A DNA stretch of 64,000 nt from Symsagittifera roscoffensis (lineage: Eukaryota > Xenacoelomorpha > Acoela > Convolutidae), in the NCBI RefSeq assembly GCF_963678635.1, contig NC_087070.1, positions 6,794,539 to 6,858,538 on the forward strand, given 5' to 3'. Shown here piece after piece: positions 50,101-60,920 of the stretch. Both the position numbers and the translations under genes were made by a program. The notes beneath the pieces are model-generated. The model did not search any database. It saw only the letters and a list, made by a program, of their open reading frames with translations, and was not told where the DNA came from. Within the stretch, counting starts at the first letter, position 1. Every line of letters starts with the position of its first letter.

Positions 50101-50454
50101 TAAACCAAAAAATTTGATTTTTTTGCATTTTTTTTCTCAAAAATTTTAGGTTGTGTTCGGCACTGAAAAAAGAAAAAAATGACAAAAACCTTGGTTTTCT
50201 CAAAAGTAGTGCCGCCAAAACTTTGAACGTCTGGCATTAAAAGTTTTTTGGAAACGTGCCTTATTGTGGCAGAGTGCCTTATTGTGGGAAACGTGCCTTA
50301 TTGTGTCTTATTCAAATGATATGATGAAAGTACTACACTTCAAAGTTTTTGCAAAAATATCTAAGTTCATAATTTTTTTCAATTTAAATTTTTATTAATC
50401 AGGCATTGATGAGGCCAAAGACAAACGTGTTCAACAAAAAAGGCGTGTTGCGCA

Positions 50455-50749
50455 TTCTTGAAAAAATGAATCATAACAATTAGAAATTTAGCTTGAAATA
50501 GTTTGATTTAGTTACGCACAGCAAACAAACGACCATCCATTAGCTTGATGCAATTGATATGGAATGTTCCGCAGACTACTCAGTGATTAATCCTGAATCA
50601 GTTGATTTGCGACGAATCGTCGCTTGCTACGAACTGTCGCCATGCCGGTAAATATGTAACAAATAGTAAACAGTTAGGGGAGTAACAGTTCGACTGGTTC
50701 ATCGAATCTGTAGATTTTTGGATTGGTTTATAATTCAATTGGTTGTGTT
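50455..50749 (+). repeat. Local duplication, copy 2 (uninterrupted)
   Basis: Partner of the sequence around 49100-49135 and 49664-49915, without the 0.5-kb repeat. Its right end was hit by a hAT-type MITE. Confidence 0.8.
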
Positions 50750-51175
50750 CAGGGGCGGATCTAGGATTTTTTCGAGGGGGGGGCGGTTCAAAAAAAATTC
50801 CAAAATTTTGACGACTTTTTTTTTTTAGGTCGACCAAATTGATTTTTCGAGCTCTCCCAAAGCACTGTTTTGCCCCTTTTTTGGCAAAATTTTTTGCGCC
50901 GCAGGCAAATTTTTGAAAAAACAGTCAAAACAGCCGTTTTTGGGCACTTTTTGAAAAATTTTGACAAAAAAATAGCGTTTTTTTTGGCGCGCGCTCCCCC
51001 TCAAAGTTAGTATATATTGGCGCCTAAGGCGCCTTAAGAAAAATTTTAGGGTCGGTCGGCCAAAAATGGATTTCTGAAAAAGTATCAAAAGGGGGACCCT
51101 TTGGGTCGGCAGGGGGTCGAATCCCTGAAGGGGAGGAGGCGTCCGCCCCCCCGCCCCCCCCTAAATCCGCCCCTG
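50750..51175 (+). mobile_element. hAT-type MITE, 426 bp, intact ends
   Basis: Perfect 8-bp target duplication GTTGTGTT at 50742-50749 and 51176-51183. Ends CAGGGGCGGATCTAGG and, reversed, CAGGGGCGGATTTAGG. 8-bp duplications and short CAG-type inverted ends are known hAT traits. No transposase; core includes CTCAAAGTTAGTATATATTG and GGGTCGGCAGGGGGTCGAAT. Confidence 0.92.
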
Positions 51176-51183
51176 GTTGTGTT

Positions 51184-52890
51184 TATAATTCAGCTCCATA
51201 GACCAAAATATTCTATTTTCGGTCTATGGAACTCAACCCAGGAGGATGACTTGGCCAAAAATAATAGTTTGTTCCCACTTTTCACGCAATTATCACATGC
51301 ACACCTCTTTGTACTTGACTTTGAAAGTCAAAAAATTATATGATCATCTCAACCCGGGCAATTTTCAAAACTTTGCAAAAGGCAATCGAACAATTATTTA
51401 AAAAAACTTCTGAACTCCACTTGAAAGATCAACTAGTTCAACAAAAAACTAAATGCAAAACGAATCTAATAAAATTAGCTGCAACAGTTTACTAACCTAA
51501 GTTGAGGCTGAATAATTGTCTGTCGTTAGTTTTCTTGTTTCAAGACAAGCCACGCCCACAAATAAAAAAAAGTTTGCCCAATAGACGACTTCAATCTTCT
51601 TTCATTGCTGGAATAAAACTGCAGCTCGATCAAGTTTTTATCGTAATTACAATTACGTCACATCTAGCTGACGTTACGTAATGGGTTATGTAGAAAAAAT
51701 GTCTCTTTCTTTCTATAACGAATGCACTTGTACGGTTTCGAAACAAGAGGGTAACGAAAAAGATAATACAAACCCGTTAGTTACGCGCAATTGAACTAAT
51801 TTAATAACCCGCCTTGTTCTGATAACGTTATGGTCTGGTATAAGATATAAGCATACAGGTTAGGGATAGTTGCATTAAAAAACCATCCGTTCAAAACAGG
51901 AAGGATAGCACTGCTGGATTTCAACAAAAATGGTATAAAATGCGGATTCTAAATGTCACAACATGATATAGATTTTTGAGACGGAAACATTTCCATCAAA
52001 ATTGGACCTCAAGCTGAGAAGAACTCGTTAGGTGCAACTGATATGATGCAATTTAGAAAAAAGTTAATTTCATCTAAATCGATGTTCAAGAATAAAAACA
52101 ACAAATCTTGATATTGTTTTCAACAATTGAATCAATATTTACAATATGATTCATTTATATTTGTTTCAAAATTAACGGATCTCAAAAAATAAATAACGTT
52201 TTGTTCATAAAATTATTAAATTTTAATTGTTTCGAATTCTTCGAGGTTTTGAAATACTTTTGGGTTCAACGTGCCATTAAAACGATTTATGCAAGATTAT
52301 GAAGATTTAAAGATCACTTTATAAATAGTTAACGAATAGATTTCTCATTCAAGTAAATGGCTTCAAATAATTTCAAAAACAAATGGATGAAACACCTTTA
52401 GTTTCTGAATTTTCAAATAAAGTGTAAATAATGTTCATTTCAAGTTCGGTTTATGTCTTGCAACAAAACAATTTGAACCACTTAATTGGTCTCTATTTGC
52501 AGAACGAAAGGTCACATTAATGTGGGTACATAGGTTAGTTATAAGTAAGTTATAGCCGACAAATAACCCATGATTGTTTTCTGTATTTAACATGTCATGA
52601 TATATCTTTCTCAGTTGGTACAGTACTTTTAAGTAGGATGGTTCTAGCTTCTAATCTCTAAACGAAGCTTGATCAAATTGGAACAACAGGATTGCAGACT
52701 CTACTGAGAAGCCCAAAAATAGAAACCTTAAAACGAGTTTTTGCTATAACAAGGCCCATATGAACAAGTTCCCTCTTAAAACCCTTTAACCAATGGGAAG
52801 GTGAGTTTGTTCGGCCCTAAAAATAACAGTAGGGTTGGATAGTATAAACCTAACATGCTAATTTTAAGCAAAGAACGCAACCTGGGTTTC
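51184..52890. other. No gene recognised
   Basis: AT-rich single-copy-looking sequence. Short open frames only; no domain, exon-like GC rise or repeat family was recognised. Confidence 0.45.
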
Positions 52891-52895
52891 TAAAA

Positions 52896-53100
52896 GATTT
52901 GAGCGGTTTGAGCGGTTTTCCAGCAAGATTTGAGCGGTTTGAGCGGTTTGAGCGATTTGGGCGGTTTTTTTTGGAAAAACCGCTCAAACCGCTCAAATCT
53001 TGCTTCAAAAACCGCTCAAAAACCGCTCATTTCTTGCGGTGATTTTTGAACGGTTTTTCAAGCAAGATTTGAGCGGTTTTTGAGCGGTTTTTGAGCGGTC
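52896..53100. repeat. GAGCGGTTT repeat cluster (left)
   Basis: Direct and inverted copies of GATTTGAGCGGTTTGAGCGG and AACCGCTCAAACCGCTCAAA, able to fold into long hairpins. Confidence 0.85.
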
Positions 53101-53482
53101 TTCTCGGGTCGAGGTCCCAGACTCATGTCCATACTTTCGCGACCGAGGTGGAGCAAACTAGTTTCAAGCTCAAAGTGCGCTGTTTTTTTTTTGAGATTTT
53201 GTTCCTGGTTGATACTTCTTGGCTTTCTCACTCCTCTCCCTCCCAGTGAGAGTTTTCAAAGTTCTGTTTTCTTAGTTTAGTTGTTTCAAACGTTAAAAAA
53301 ATAAACGCAGAAAACTTTCTTGTAAGTTAGCTGGAAAAATTATTGTCTACGTTTTTTAATTCGTTGAACATGTCGAACTTCTTTAGCTTATGAAGTAGTT
53401 CAAATGTTTTTCCAAACTGAAATTCTAATGTAGAAGATGCGATTGTGTAGAATAATAGTAAGCTGCGCGACACTATTTTCAG

Positions 53483-53555
53483 GGCAGCATGGGCTAACGG
53501 ATAATGCGTCTGACTTCAAATCAGATGATCGGAGGTTCGAATCCCTCTGTGTTCG
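53483..53555 (+). tRNA. tRNA-Arg-derived sequence with UCA anticodon, likely pseudogene or SINE
   Basis: 73 nt. Anticodon arm is perfect (TCTGA, loop CTTCAAA, TCAGA), placing TCA at 53516-53518. Box B GGTTCGAATCC is intact and box A GGCTAACGGATAA is close. The sequence resembles eukaryotic tRNA-Arg(UCG) with the last anticodon base changed. D stem has two and acceptor stem two mismatches, and the T stem one, so a functional tRNA is unlikely. A GAGCGGTTT repeat cluster lies on each side. Confidence 0.6.
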
Positions 53556-53569
53556 AAGTTTTATTATTA

Positions 53570-53757
53570 AACCTTGCGCGGTTTATGAGCGGTTTTTTTA
53601 GATAAACCGCTCAAAACCGTTCAAATCTTGCGCGGTTTTTGAGAGGTTTTTTTAGATAAACCGTTCGAAAACCGCTCAAACCGCTCATTTTGAAGCAAGA
53701 TTTTGAGCGTAATTGTCTAAAAAAACCGCTCAAACCGCTCAAATCTTGCTTCAAATT
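53570..53757. repeat. GAGCGGTTT repeat cluster (right)
   Basis: Same words as at 52896-53100 (AACCGCTCAAACCGCTCAAA, GCGCGGTTTTTGAGAGG), again in both orientations. Confidence 0.85.
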
Positions 53758-54777
53758 GGGTGAAAAATCTCGACTCGGGCTGCGTATTTGGACACGACGC
53801 AAAAAAGTCTCCGAAAAATCAGTGATTAGAAGTCCAACATGATTCGTGCTCTTTGCTTGTTTGCTTCAGGGATAGAAAACAAACTTTTTCTTCCCAGAAA
53901 GTAACAAAAAGTGTTCACGGATGTCCTCAAGAAGAACACAGAGAGCGGTTCGCCTAAAGGAGCTGAGCAGCTCGTATATGTTGGTCCATTCCCTACTAAA
54001 TAAATATAAATAGTTCTCATAGTTCTCTCCCCCCCCCCTCCCTCCCCCGAACCCTCCTCACATACGCACCGATTTATGCTGTAACCACGGATTTTACAAG
54101 GTTAAAAATGCAGACAAATTGTCTGTCATGGCCTAATTAGTCTGCATGTCAATTTTTCGCCGAATCTGTCAATGTGAACTAAAAAGTTAAAAATTCGCAG
54201 GTGCGGCGTGGGGGGGGGGGGGCTTATGGAGGTAACACTAGATTAAATGATTATGGCTGTAATTGAATTTTTAAGGGTGATCAGCTGAGGTAAACAAGTG
54301 TATTCGGGATTGTTTTTGTTGCGATCCTAGAATTGTCTAATTAAAAAATCGGGATTCAAAGTTAATTGTGCAAAAACAGAACAAAACGCGTAATGAAGAT
54401 GATATCTCTGATAGATTTTGATTGTGATAGGATATTGCTGTTGCGTCATAAAATAATTGTTTTAAGTGTAAGTTCTAAAGAATAATGACTTCGATTCGAA
54501 ACTTATATTTGCCGTAAAATCTATTATAATACATTACGAACCCTCCTTCTCAGTTATGAGTCACTTGAACTGGCGATTCAACTTTAAAAATACTGAACCG
54601 AAATGAAAACTATTCAAACCTGCTATTTTAATAATCTCCGATAAATTTGAGGTTTCGACGGAGATTAATAAATATTGTTGCATATGGCTGTTTCATTATC
54701 ATTTTGAATGTTCATAACACCCCTACCCGTTATAAAACGAATTTTTTTTTACTAGGTATCAAATCCGCTACGCGGAT
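53758..54777. other. No gene recognised
   Basis: Contains a C-run at about 54031-54046 and a G-run at 54210-54222. No exon or known repeat was identified. Confidence 0.4.
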
Positions 54778-55174
54778 GCCCTTCCTCAGGGATTCGACCC
54801 CCTGCCGACCCAAAGGGTCCCCCCTTTGGTACTTTTTAAGAAATCCACTTTTGGCCGCCCGACCCTAAAACTTCTCTGAAGGCGCCTTTGGCGCCAATAG
54901 ATACTAATTTTGAGGGGGGAGCGCGCGCCGAAAAAACGTGATTTTTTGGTCAAAATGTTCCAAAAAGTGCCTAAGAACGCCTTTTTGGACTGTTTTTTCA
55001 AAATTTTGCCTGTGGCGCAGAAACTTTGGCCAAAACAGGGAGTATACAGTGCTTAGGGAGAGCTTCAAAAATCAATTCGGTCGACCTAAAAAAAAGTTCG
55101 ACAAATTTTTCGAAAATTTTCGAAGATGTTTTGAAAATCCGCCCCCCCTCAAGAAAATCCTAGATCCGCCCCTG
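54778..55174 (-). repeat. hAT-type MITE, inverted copy
   Basis: Right end AAATCCTAGATCCGCCCCTG intact at 55174; core GGCGCCTTTGGCGCCAATAG, GGGGTCGAATCCCTGAGG in reverse. The left terminal repeat is degraded and a target duplication was not found. Confidence 0.75.
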
Positions 55175-55334
55175 ATGGAGATCCCAATTTTTCTACAAAT
55201 TTGACATTCAAGACTATTTAAGATCAAGTAGATCAGAGAAATTTTCAGTTACAATTTAGCAAAGAAGAAATGGTTACTGTGCAAAATTCGGGCACCTTTA
55301 ATTTTGCACCTTCTTTTTTAGAGAAAACACGACT

Positions 55335-55835
55335 GCTAGTAAATCAGGGAGACACCCTGAATGTTCTGACTGCACATTGAGGCCAATTAAATTGTGTTTT
55401 CTTGAAAAATTGACGAAAAAATTGAAAAAAAAGAAGAAGAAAACCATTTTTTTTCGTCATTTTTTTTTCAATTTAGTCCCCCACACGCTGATATGAACTA
55501 CAAAAGAATGCATATAGCGTCTTTCCTAATAATGAACAAATGGCTTGCCTCAACTCAGTTTGGAAAGCATTAATCCGCCACTTACGCGTGTTATAAGAAC
55601 GCTATGTACCGCGCTCCAATTATCCCAAAGCAATTAGCAATTTTCAAACCCCCATAATCTTACATAAGATCATCATGTGTGAAAATTGATTTTACGTTTG
55701 AGCTCCGTATAACAATATCTTTTAGATAGTAAAACAAATTTTTGTCAAGAATGCATAATTAAAAATTCGAAAATTGACTGAATAAAAAAACTTGAATTGA
55801 CTAAATAAAAAATCTTCGAAAATCGGAACAGAAAA
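55335..55835 (-). repeat. GTTCCGAC 0.5-kb repeat, inverted copy
   Basis: From GTAAATCAGGGAGACACCCT to CTTCGAAAATCGGAACAGAA, with family words such as GTGTTATAAGAACGCTATGT. The region 55836-57160 that follows shows no gene. Confidence 0.7.
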
Positions 55836-57164
55836 AACTGCTTGTTCTTTATGACAAAATCATGAGTTTTCCGACTTCATTTTGGAACCAATTCAAAAAT
55901 TTTGCTAGAAGAATTGATAAAAAACGAGAAAAAAGTCACGGTTTATAACAGAACTTTTATCAATTTTTGGTGTAATGTTAATGAAAAAACAATAAAATTT
56001 TACTGATTCCTGCTTTAAACATAATACATTTTTAACAAACAGAGCTGACGCACAGAAATGTTGTAATAAAACTCAAATCTTTTATTTTTTGAAATTTGCA
56101 GCTGAAGTTTTTTGAAATTTGCAGCTGAAGTTGCTTTAAATTGGTACCATTGTTGGCGTTTACTAAATACTTGCTTCATTGTTGTCCCTGATGAAAAAAG
56201 TTAGTTTTCTCCTAATGGCCAGTTATTGTGAGATAATGAAGATTTTTCATCTGAAGTTTTTTTTGGTTGAAAAACTTTCTTGAACGCAAATTTTTCTCAC
56301 TAAACATTCGATTGCTAATTTAAAGTTAAATAATTTCGTTTGAAATGTATATCAACAAAAAAAAACTAAATGATTTGCCTCAATTCAATTCGGAGAAATA
56401 TAACCTAGACTTTGTTCGAAAAACGCATTTTATCAAGCGTTACTTTTAAACTCTCTTGACCGTAAAAAATACTATCAAAAACGCTTAGTTAAAAAGTGGA
56501 AACTGAACTGATTAAAATAACTAACCCAAGCATATAAAATTGGTACTTCTGCCACAGTTTAAAAAAATCATTTTAACAATTGTAAAAGACACAAGCATTC
56601 CCTGTTTAAATAAGATATTTGTATTACCGCAAATTGATTCCCGCTTTAAATTGGTTTGCAAACTGGAAAAATTTACCATTTTTGTCCACAGTGACAGAAT
56701 AATTTGAATTTTTTTTGGAAATTCAACTGCAGTTGGAATTGCTTTTAAATGATATCATCCTTTACTCTTGCCTCTTGCAAAAGTTTTGACACCCTGTTGA
56801 TCCTTATGAAAACGTTTTTGATCTCTTTTTTGTCACCCAAAATCGAAATGCTTTCAGCTTTATTTTCATCTTCGAATTAAAATAAAGAAACTTTTTGAAA
56901 GCAAAACTTTTTTCAACAAAGAAAAAAAAAGTACTGAAAAATCAGTACGTTTGAAAACTTGCTTATATCCTCAATCATGCAATCACGCAACCATGCAACA
57001 ATTTTTGTTGCCAATTTGCTAGCCAAACAGCCAGAAAGATTCTAATTGCGTATGTTTTTTGATCTCAATTAAGCCCAATCAACAACCTAATCAATCAGTT
57101 CGCGAAAAGACAATTTTAAATTTAAACACATCAAAATCTTCTCGACTCGTGATGCATACACAAA

Positions 57165-57621
57165 ATGGAACAAGACTGCTCGTATCAGTGCGAAGCCCTG
57201 AATGTTCCGACTGCCTTTTAAGGCTTATGGAGCAGTTATTTTAAATAAAAAAAAATGTAAAAGAATGAAATTTTTTTTTTCAAAAGTTTGAACTTTTTTT
57301 AATGAAAATCATCCCCCCGCACGCCATATAAAATACAAAAGAATAGATTTTGCTGCTAGAACAATCAATTATGGCAAATAAGCTTATTTCAACCAATTTG
57401 GAACGATTTCTAGAACGGATTAAATCTCCGCTTACGTGTTAATAGCGCGAAATATATTGCGCGTTAATTGTCAAACCCCCATAACTTTACGAAAAATGAT
57501 CACAGGTGAAATGTCTTTTCAAATTTGAGCTCAAGACAACAATACCTTTCAAATGATATTAAAAACTTCTGTAAAAGATGGCTAGTTAAAAAGTCAAAAT
57601 TTGTCTGAAAAAAAAACCCAC
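57165..57621 (-). repeat. GTTCCGAC 0.5-kb repeat, cut by Gypsy element A
   Basis: Reverse copy beginning CAAGACTGCTCGTATCAGTG and reading as far as GTCTGAAAAAAAAACCCAC. The remaining 5-prime end (CCGAGCACAAATATTCCG... in reverse) is missing and the LTR begins at this point, so the rest should lie right of the window. Confidence 0.8.
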
Positions 57622-57923
57622 TGTGGTACGGCACTTACTGCAAGTGCAGTAGTAATCGTTGCTCTCTCTGATCACTGACCGTGGGACATATATTGTTATG
57701 TATGATTATGCAGTCCTATTGTTATTGTTTTATTACCAAGGTCATTGGATGTTGATCATCGTTTGACTTCATTATCATTGATCTGAAGCTCACGTACAGA
57801 ATGATACGGTTCTCGAGCTGGTTCATGGAACCATAGAAAATAAAATAGATTCAAAGATTAAATTAACTCTTTGATAACAGATTTGTTTTGAACCGGAGTT
57901 ATACAAATCTATCACTTATCACA
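57622..57923 (+). repeat. Element A 5-prime LTR
   Basis: 302 bp from TGTGGTACGG to TTATCACA. The start is set where the older 0.5-kb repeat is broken, the end by the adjacent primer site. Only 57712 onward has a visible match in the 3-prime copy. Confidence 0.7.
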
Positions 57924-59262
57924 TGGCGCAGCCAGCAGGATTCATGGCACAGGATAATCGCACTGACATGGGTATTCCAGTATTCTGGACGTCGGCTAGT
58001 TCGGATCAACCGTGGAGTTTTAAAATTTGGTTGGATCAATTTATGTTAGCTGTGACTGTGAAGGAAAACGTGAATCCGGAAATCATATTAGAAGAACCTA
58101 AAGAAGTGGTAGACGAACCAATGCCTCGTCCCGAAACACCGGGAGAAACAGAAACAGCTCAAGCAGTAAAGGATCGGGAAAACAGAGATAGGCTTAGGAG
58201 AGACAAAGTGATACTAGAAAATGAGGAAAGAAGAGAACGTGGACCTAAAGTGAGACATAATGTGTTCTACAATGAGGTTCAGAAAAGACTTACGTCTCGG
58301 CTATTTCTGGCATTAGGTACGGAGGGGAAAAAGAAATTCGTACAAAAGAACCCTCATGCTGAAGTGTCAAAACTCGAATTCAGAGAAATGGTGGCAATGG
58401 CAAAGGCACCATTTGAAAAAACAAAGAACATAACTTACGAACGATATAGGCTATTCACACGAGCTCAAGAACCCGGTGAGTCGATGGAATCATTTCACGC
58501 GGCACTTACTGCACAAGTAACTACGGCCGAACTGGGTGGATTAGAAGAAGAGTTGGTTAGAGATCTCTTTATATTTAGAATGAGTAATACTGCATTACAA
58601 GATACACTGACGTTTGAAACTTTCACTCCAGATGAAGTACTAAGACGGGCCATTAAATTTGAGCATAGTAAGCAAACTACTCAAGCGTTTCAAAGGCCTG
58701 GGATCGGAAGCTCCGGAGTGTGACAATTGTGGTAACCTCAAATCATGATAAAACAGGAACCGATAATGGCCGTGGGGAACAAAAATTCAAACTACAAAAA
58801 AAAACAGAACAAAAACCAGACTCAAAAGAGATGGGAAGATAATAAAAATGCAAACTTCAAATCAGATCAAAAGACATGCACTCGTTGTGGAAAGTTTTTC
58901 GGTCCAGGGCATTTGAAGAATTGTCCAGCAATGTGAAGGAGTTGTAAGATTTGCAACCAACTGAATCATTTCGCAAAAATGTGTAGATCTAATCAAGTAA
59001 ACGAGATTAGCGAAGAGAAATCAAGTTCAGAAGAGGAATGCAATCTAATTCAATGTTTCTATTCATGCGATGAATTCAAAATAATGATGGTGGACTCAAA
59101 GAAGAAAACAGGTGGAAGGGAAATGACAGATAGTAAACTCAGGGGAAAGAGTGAAAAAGAAACTAATCAAGAAATCACGAAGATCGACATTCGGCGAGAT
59201 CCAAGATCACATAAGATCAAAGCGTTGACGGGGTTGGTTAGAAACAAAAGAACAAAAGTCAA
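57923..59262 (+). pseudogene. Element A gag
   Basis: Starts MAQPAGFMAQDNRT at 57923 across the LTR/primer-site junction. Capsid-like blocks: LTSRLFLALGTEGKKKFVQK, ESMESFHAALTAQVTTAELG, TPDEVLRRAIKFEHSKQ. Stops TGA (58721) and TAA (58733) interrupt before a Lys-rich part, then zinc knuckles: CTRCGKFFGPGHLKNC and CKICNQLNHFAKMC (perfect C-x2-C-x4-H-x4-C) with a TGA between them (58934). All pieces stay in one frame to 59377. Confidence 0.88.
57924..57941 (+). promoter_or_regulatory. Element A primer-binding site
   Basis: TGGCGCAGCCAGCAGGAT follows the LTR-terminal CACA directly; element B has the same site with four changes. It overlaps the first gag codons. Confidence 0.7.
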
Positions 59263-59766
59263 ATTATCAATATGGCAATTGATACGGGAAGTCCAGTGTC
59301 CTTCCTCAATTGGACAACCGCAAAGCAATTATTGGATGGATCAGCGGAAATTAAATTTGTTCCGGCAGAAAAATTGACTTTGACAATGCAATTTGTGGAT
59401 TACAATAAACATCCTATTCAGATACTGGGTGCAGTTTGTACAAATATTCGTTGTGCGGGTTGGGAAGTTAAGGATGCCTATTTCCTGGTTACAGAAAGAA
59501 GAGCTAGATGTATACTGGGTCTGGATCTACAAGGGAAATTGGGGATTCATACATCTCGGAAATCAGCTCCTGTACATAGATCCAGGTTTGACGTGCTACT
59601 GTGCGAGCAGTCAGAAGGTATGAAACATCAATTTTATACAAAATTTCCATCTCTTTTCGATCGACAGGGAATATCAAAACATCATGGAGTCAACACAAAA
59701 TTCAAATACCCGTTTTGTCCGATACAAGAGAAAGGTAGAAGAATACCTATTCACATTCAATAAAAA
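59263..59766 (+). pseudogene. Element A aspartic protease
   Basis: The active site MAIDTGSPVSFLN is followed by RCILGLDLQGKLGI, the conserved C-terminal part. The frame differs from gag, so a shift (decay or programmed) lies just upstream near 59265. A TAA at 59761-59763 separates it from the RT in the same frame, replacing the expected Glu/Trp region seen in element B. Confidence 0.85.
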
Positions 59767-60489
59767 GTGCAGGATGAACTTGATAAATTGTTATCAGAAG
59801 GTCACATTACAAACTTAGATAAGTGCACAAGCGATTGTTTTATTGCTCCGATTGTAATCACGGCGAAAAAGGATGATTCAGTCAAATTGGCGTTGGATGA
59901 AAAACCGATAAACAGACAACTGAACAGAAATAGATACCAAATGCCTAATGTTGATGAATTGATTGATGGGGTTAGTCAAATAGTAACGGCAAAAACACTG
60001 GGCACGCTATACTTTACGGTACTTGATTTAAATTATGCGTACAGCCAACTTCGTTTAAGCGCAGAAACAGCAAAACAGTGCAATTTTAACATACGCGAAG
60101 GCCAAGCTACGGGTACGTACAGATTTTTGACAGGGTTTTACGGACTAGCGGACATGCCCGCCGAATTTTCAAAAGGCGATGGATCGTACATATTAAACCA
60201 GGCGAAAAACACATTTTGTTTCTTGGATGACATACTGATTGTTTCAAAAGGAGATAAAGTAGAACACGAGAAACTGGTATTAGATGTACTGAAGAAACTA
60301 GATCATGAACATCCGAAAACACTGAACTATTTGAAATCGTTTTTGGGTAGTATAAATCATTTATCGAAGTTCATTCCTAACGCAGCGAGTTTAACGGATC
60401 AACTAAGACCATTACTCAAGGAAAAAAATGAGAAGAAAAAATTGAAAAACATCAAACTATCGGTGAAAAAATTCAAATGGGGGGAATAA
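59767..60489 (+). pseudogene. Element A reverse transcriptase with internal deletion
   Basis: Motifs: CFIAPIVITAKKDDSVKLAL, LYFTVLDLNYAYSQL, GFYGLADMPAEFSKG and the catalytic FLDDIL. After VLKKLDHE the sequence jumps to KTLNYLKSFLGSINHL: about 45 residues present in element B (the S-L-x-K-C and V-E-W-L-G-F block) are absent. Frame is kept across the gap. Confidence 0.88.
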
Positions 60490-60920
60490 CAATCCTTCAT
60501 ATTTGAAGAAATAAAAAAAAGCGGTGGCGAAGATCGCTCAAATAAATTATTATGATCCTCAGAAAGACACTAGAGTCAAATGCGATGCAATTCATAGTGG
60601 TCTTGGGGAAAAATTGGAGCAATCGACTGATGAGGAGTATTGGATCCCGATTGCATTTGCATCACGTTACCTTAATGTTCAAGAAAAGAAATATTCAACA
60701 AATGAACTAGAACTGCTGGCAGTGTTTTGGTCAGTGGACAGATTTAAAAACTATTTGCTGGGGAAAGAGTTCATTTTAGCAACGGATCATAAAGCTCTAA
60801 CATCAGCGTTGGTGGAACAAAATCTAATAAGATTTATCAATCTAGGCTTACGAGATGGGTAGATCGACTGTTACCTTATCAATTCAAGGTAGTTCATATA
60901 CCAGGTAAAGATATGGTATA
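60490..60920 (+). pseudogene. Element A RNase H
   Basis: CDAIHSGLG (Asp), YSTNELELLAVFWSVDRFKN (Glu) and ATDHKAL (Asp) in order, then a frameshift near 60830 into SRLTRWVDRLLPYQFKVVHI and another near 60915 to DYLSREP. Confidence 0.87.

Noticed and set aside
53099-53185. GC-richer stretch that could be an exon
   Set aside because: No acceptor/donor pair leaves an open frame with recognisable content.
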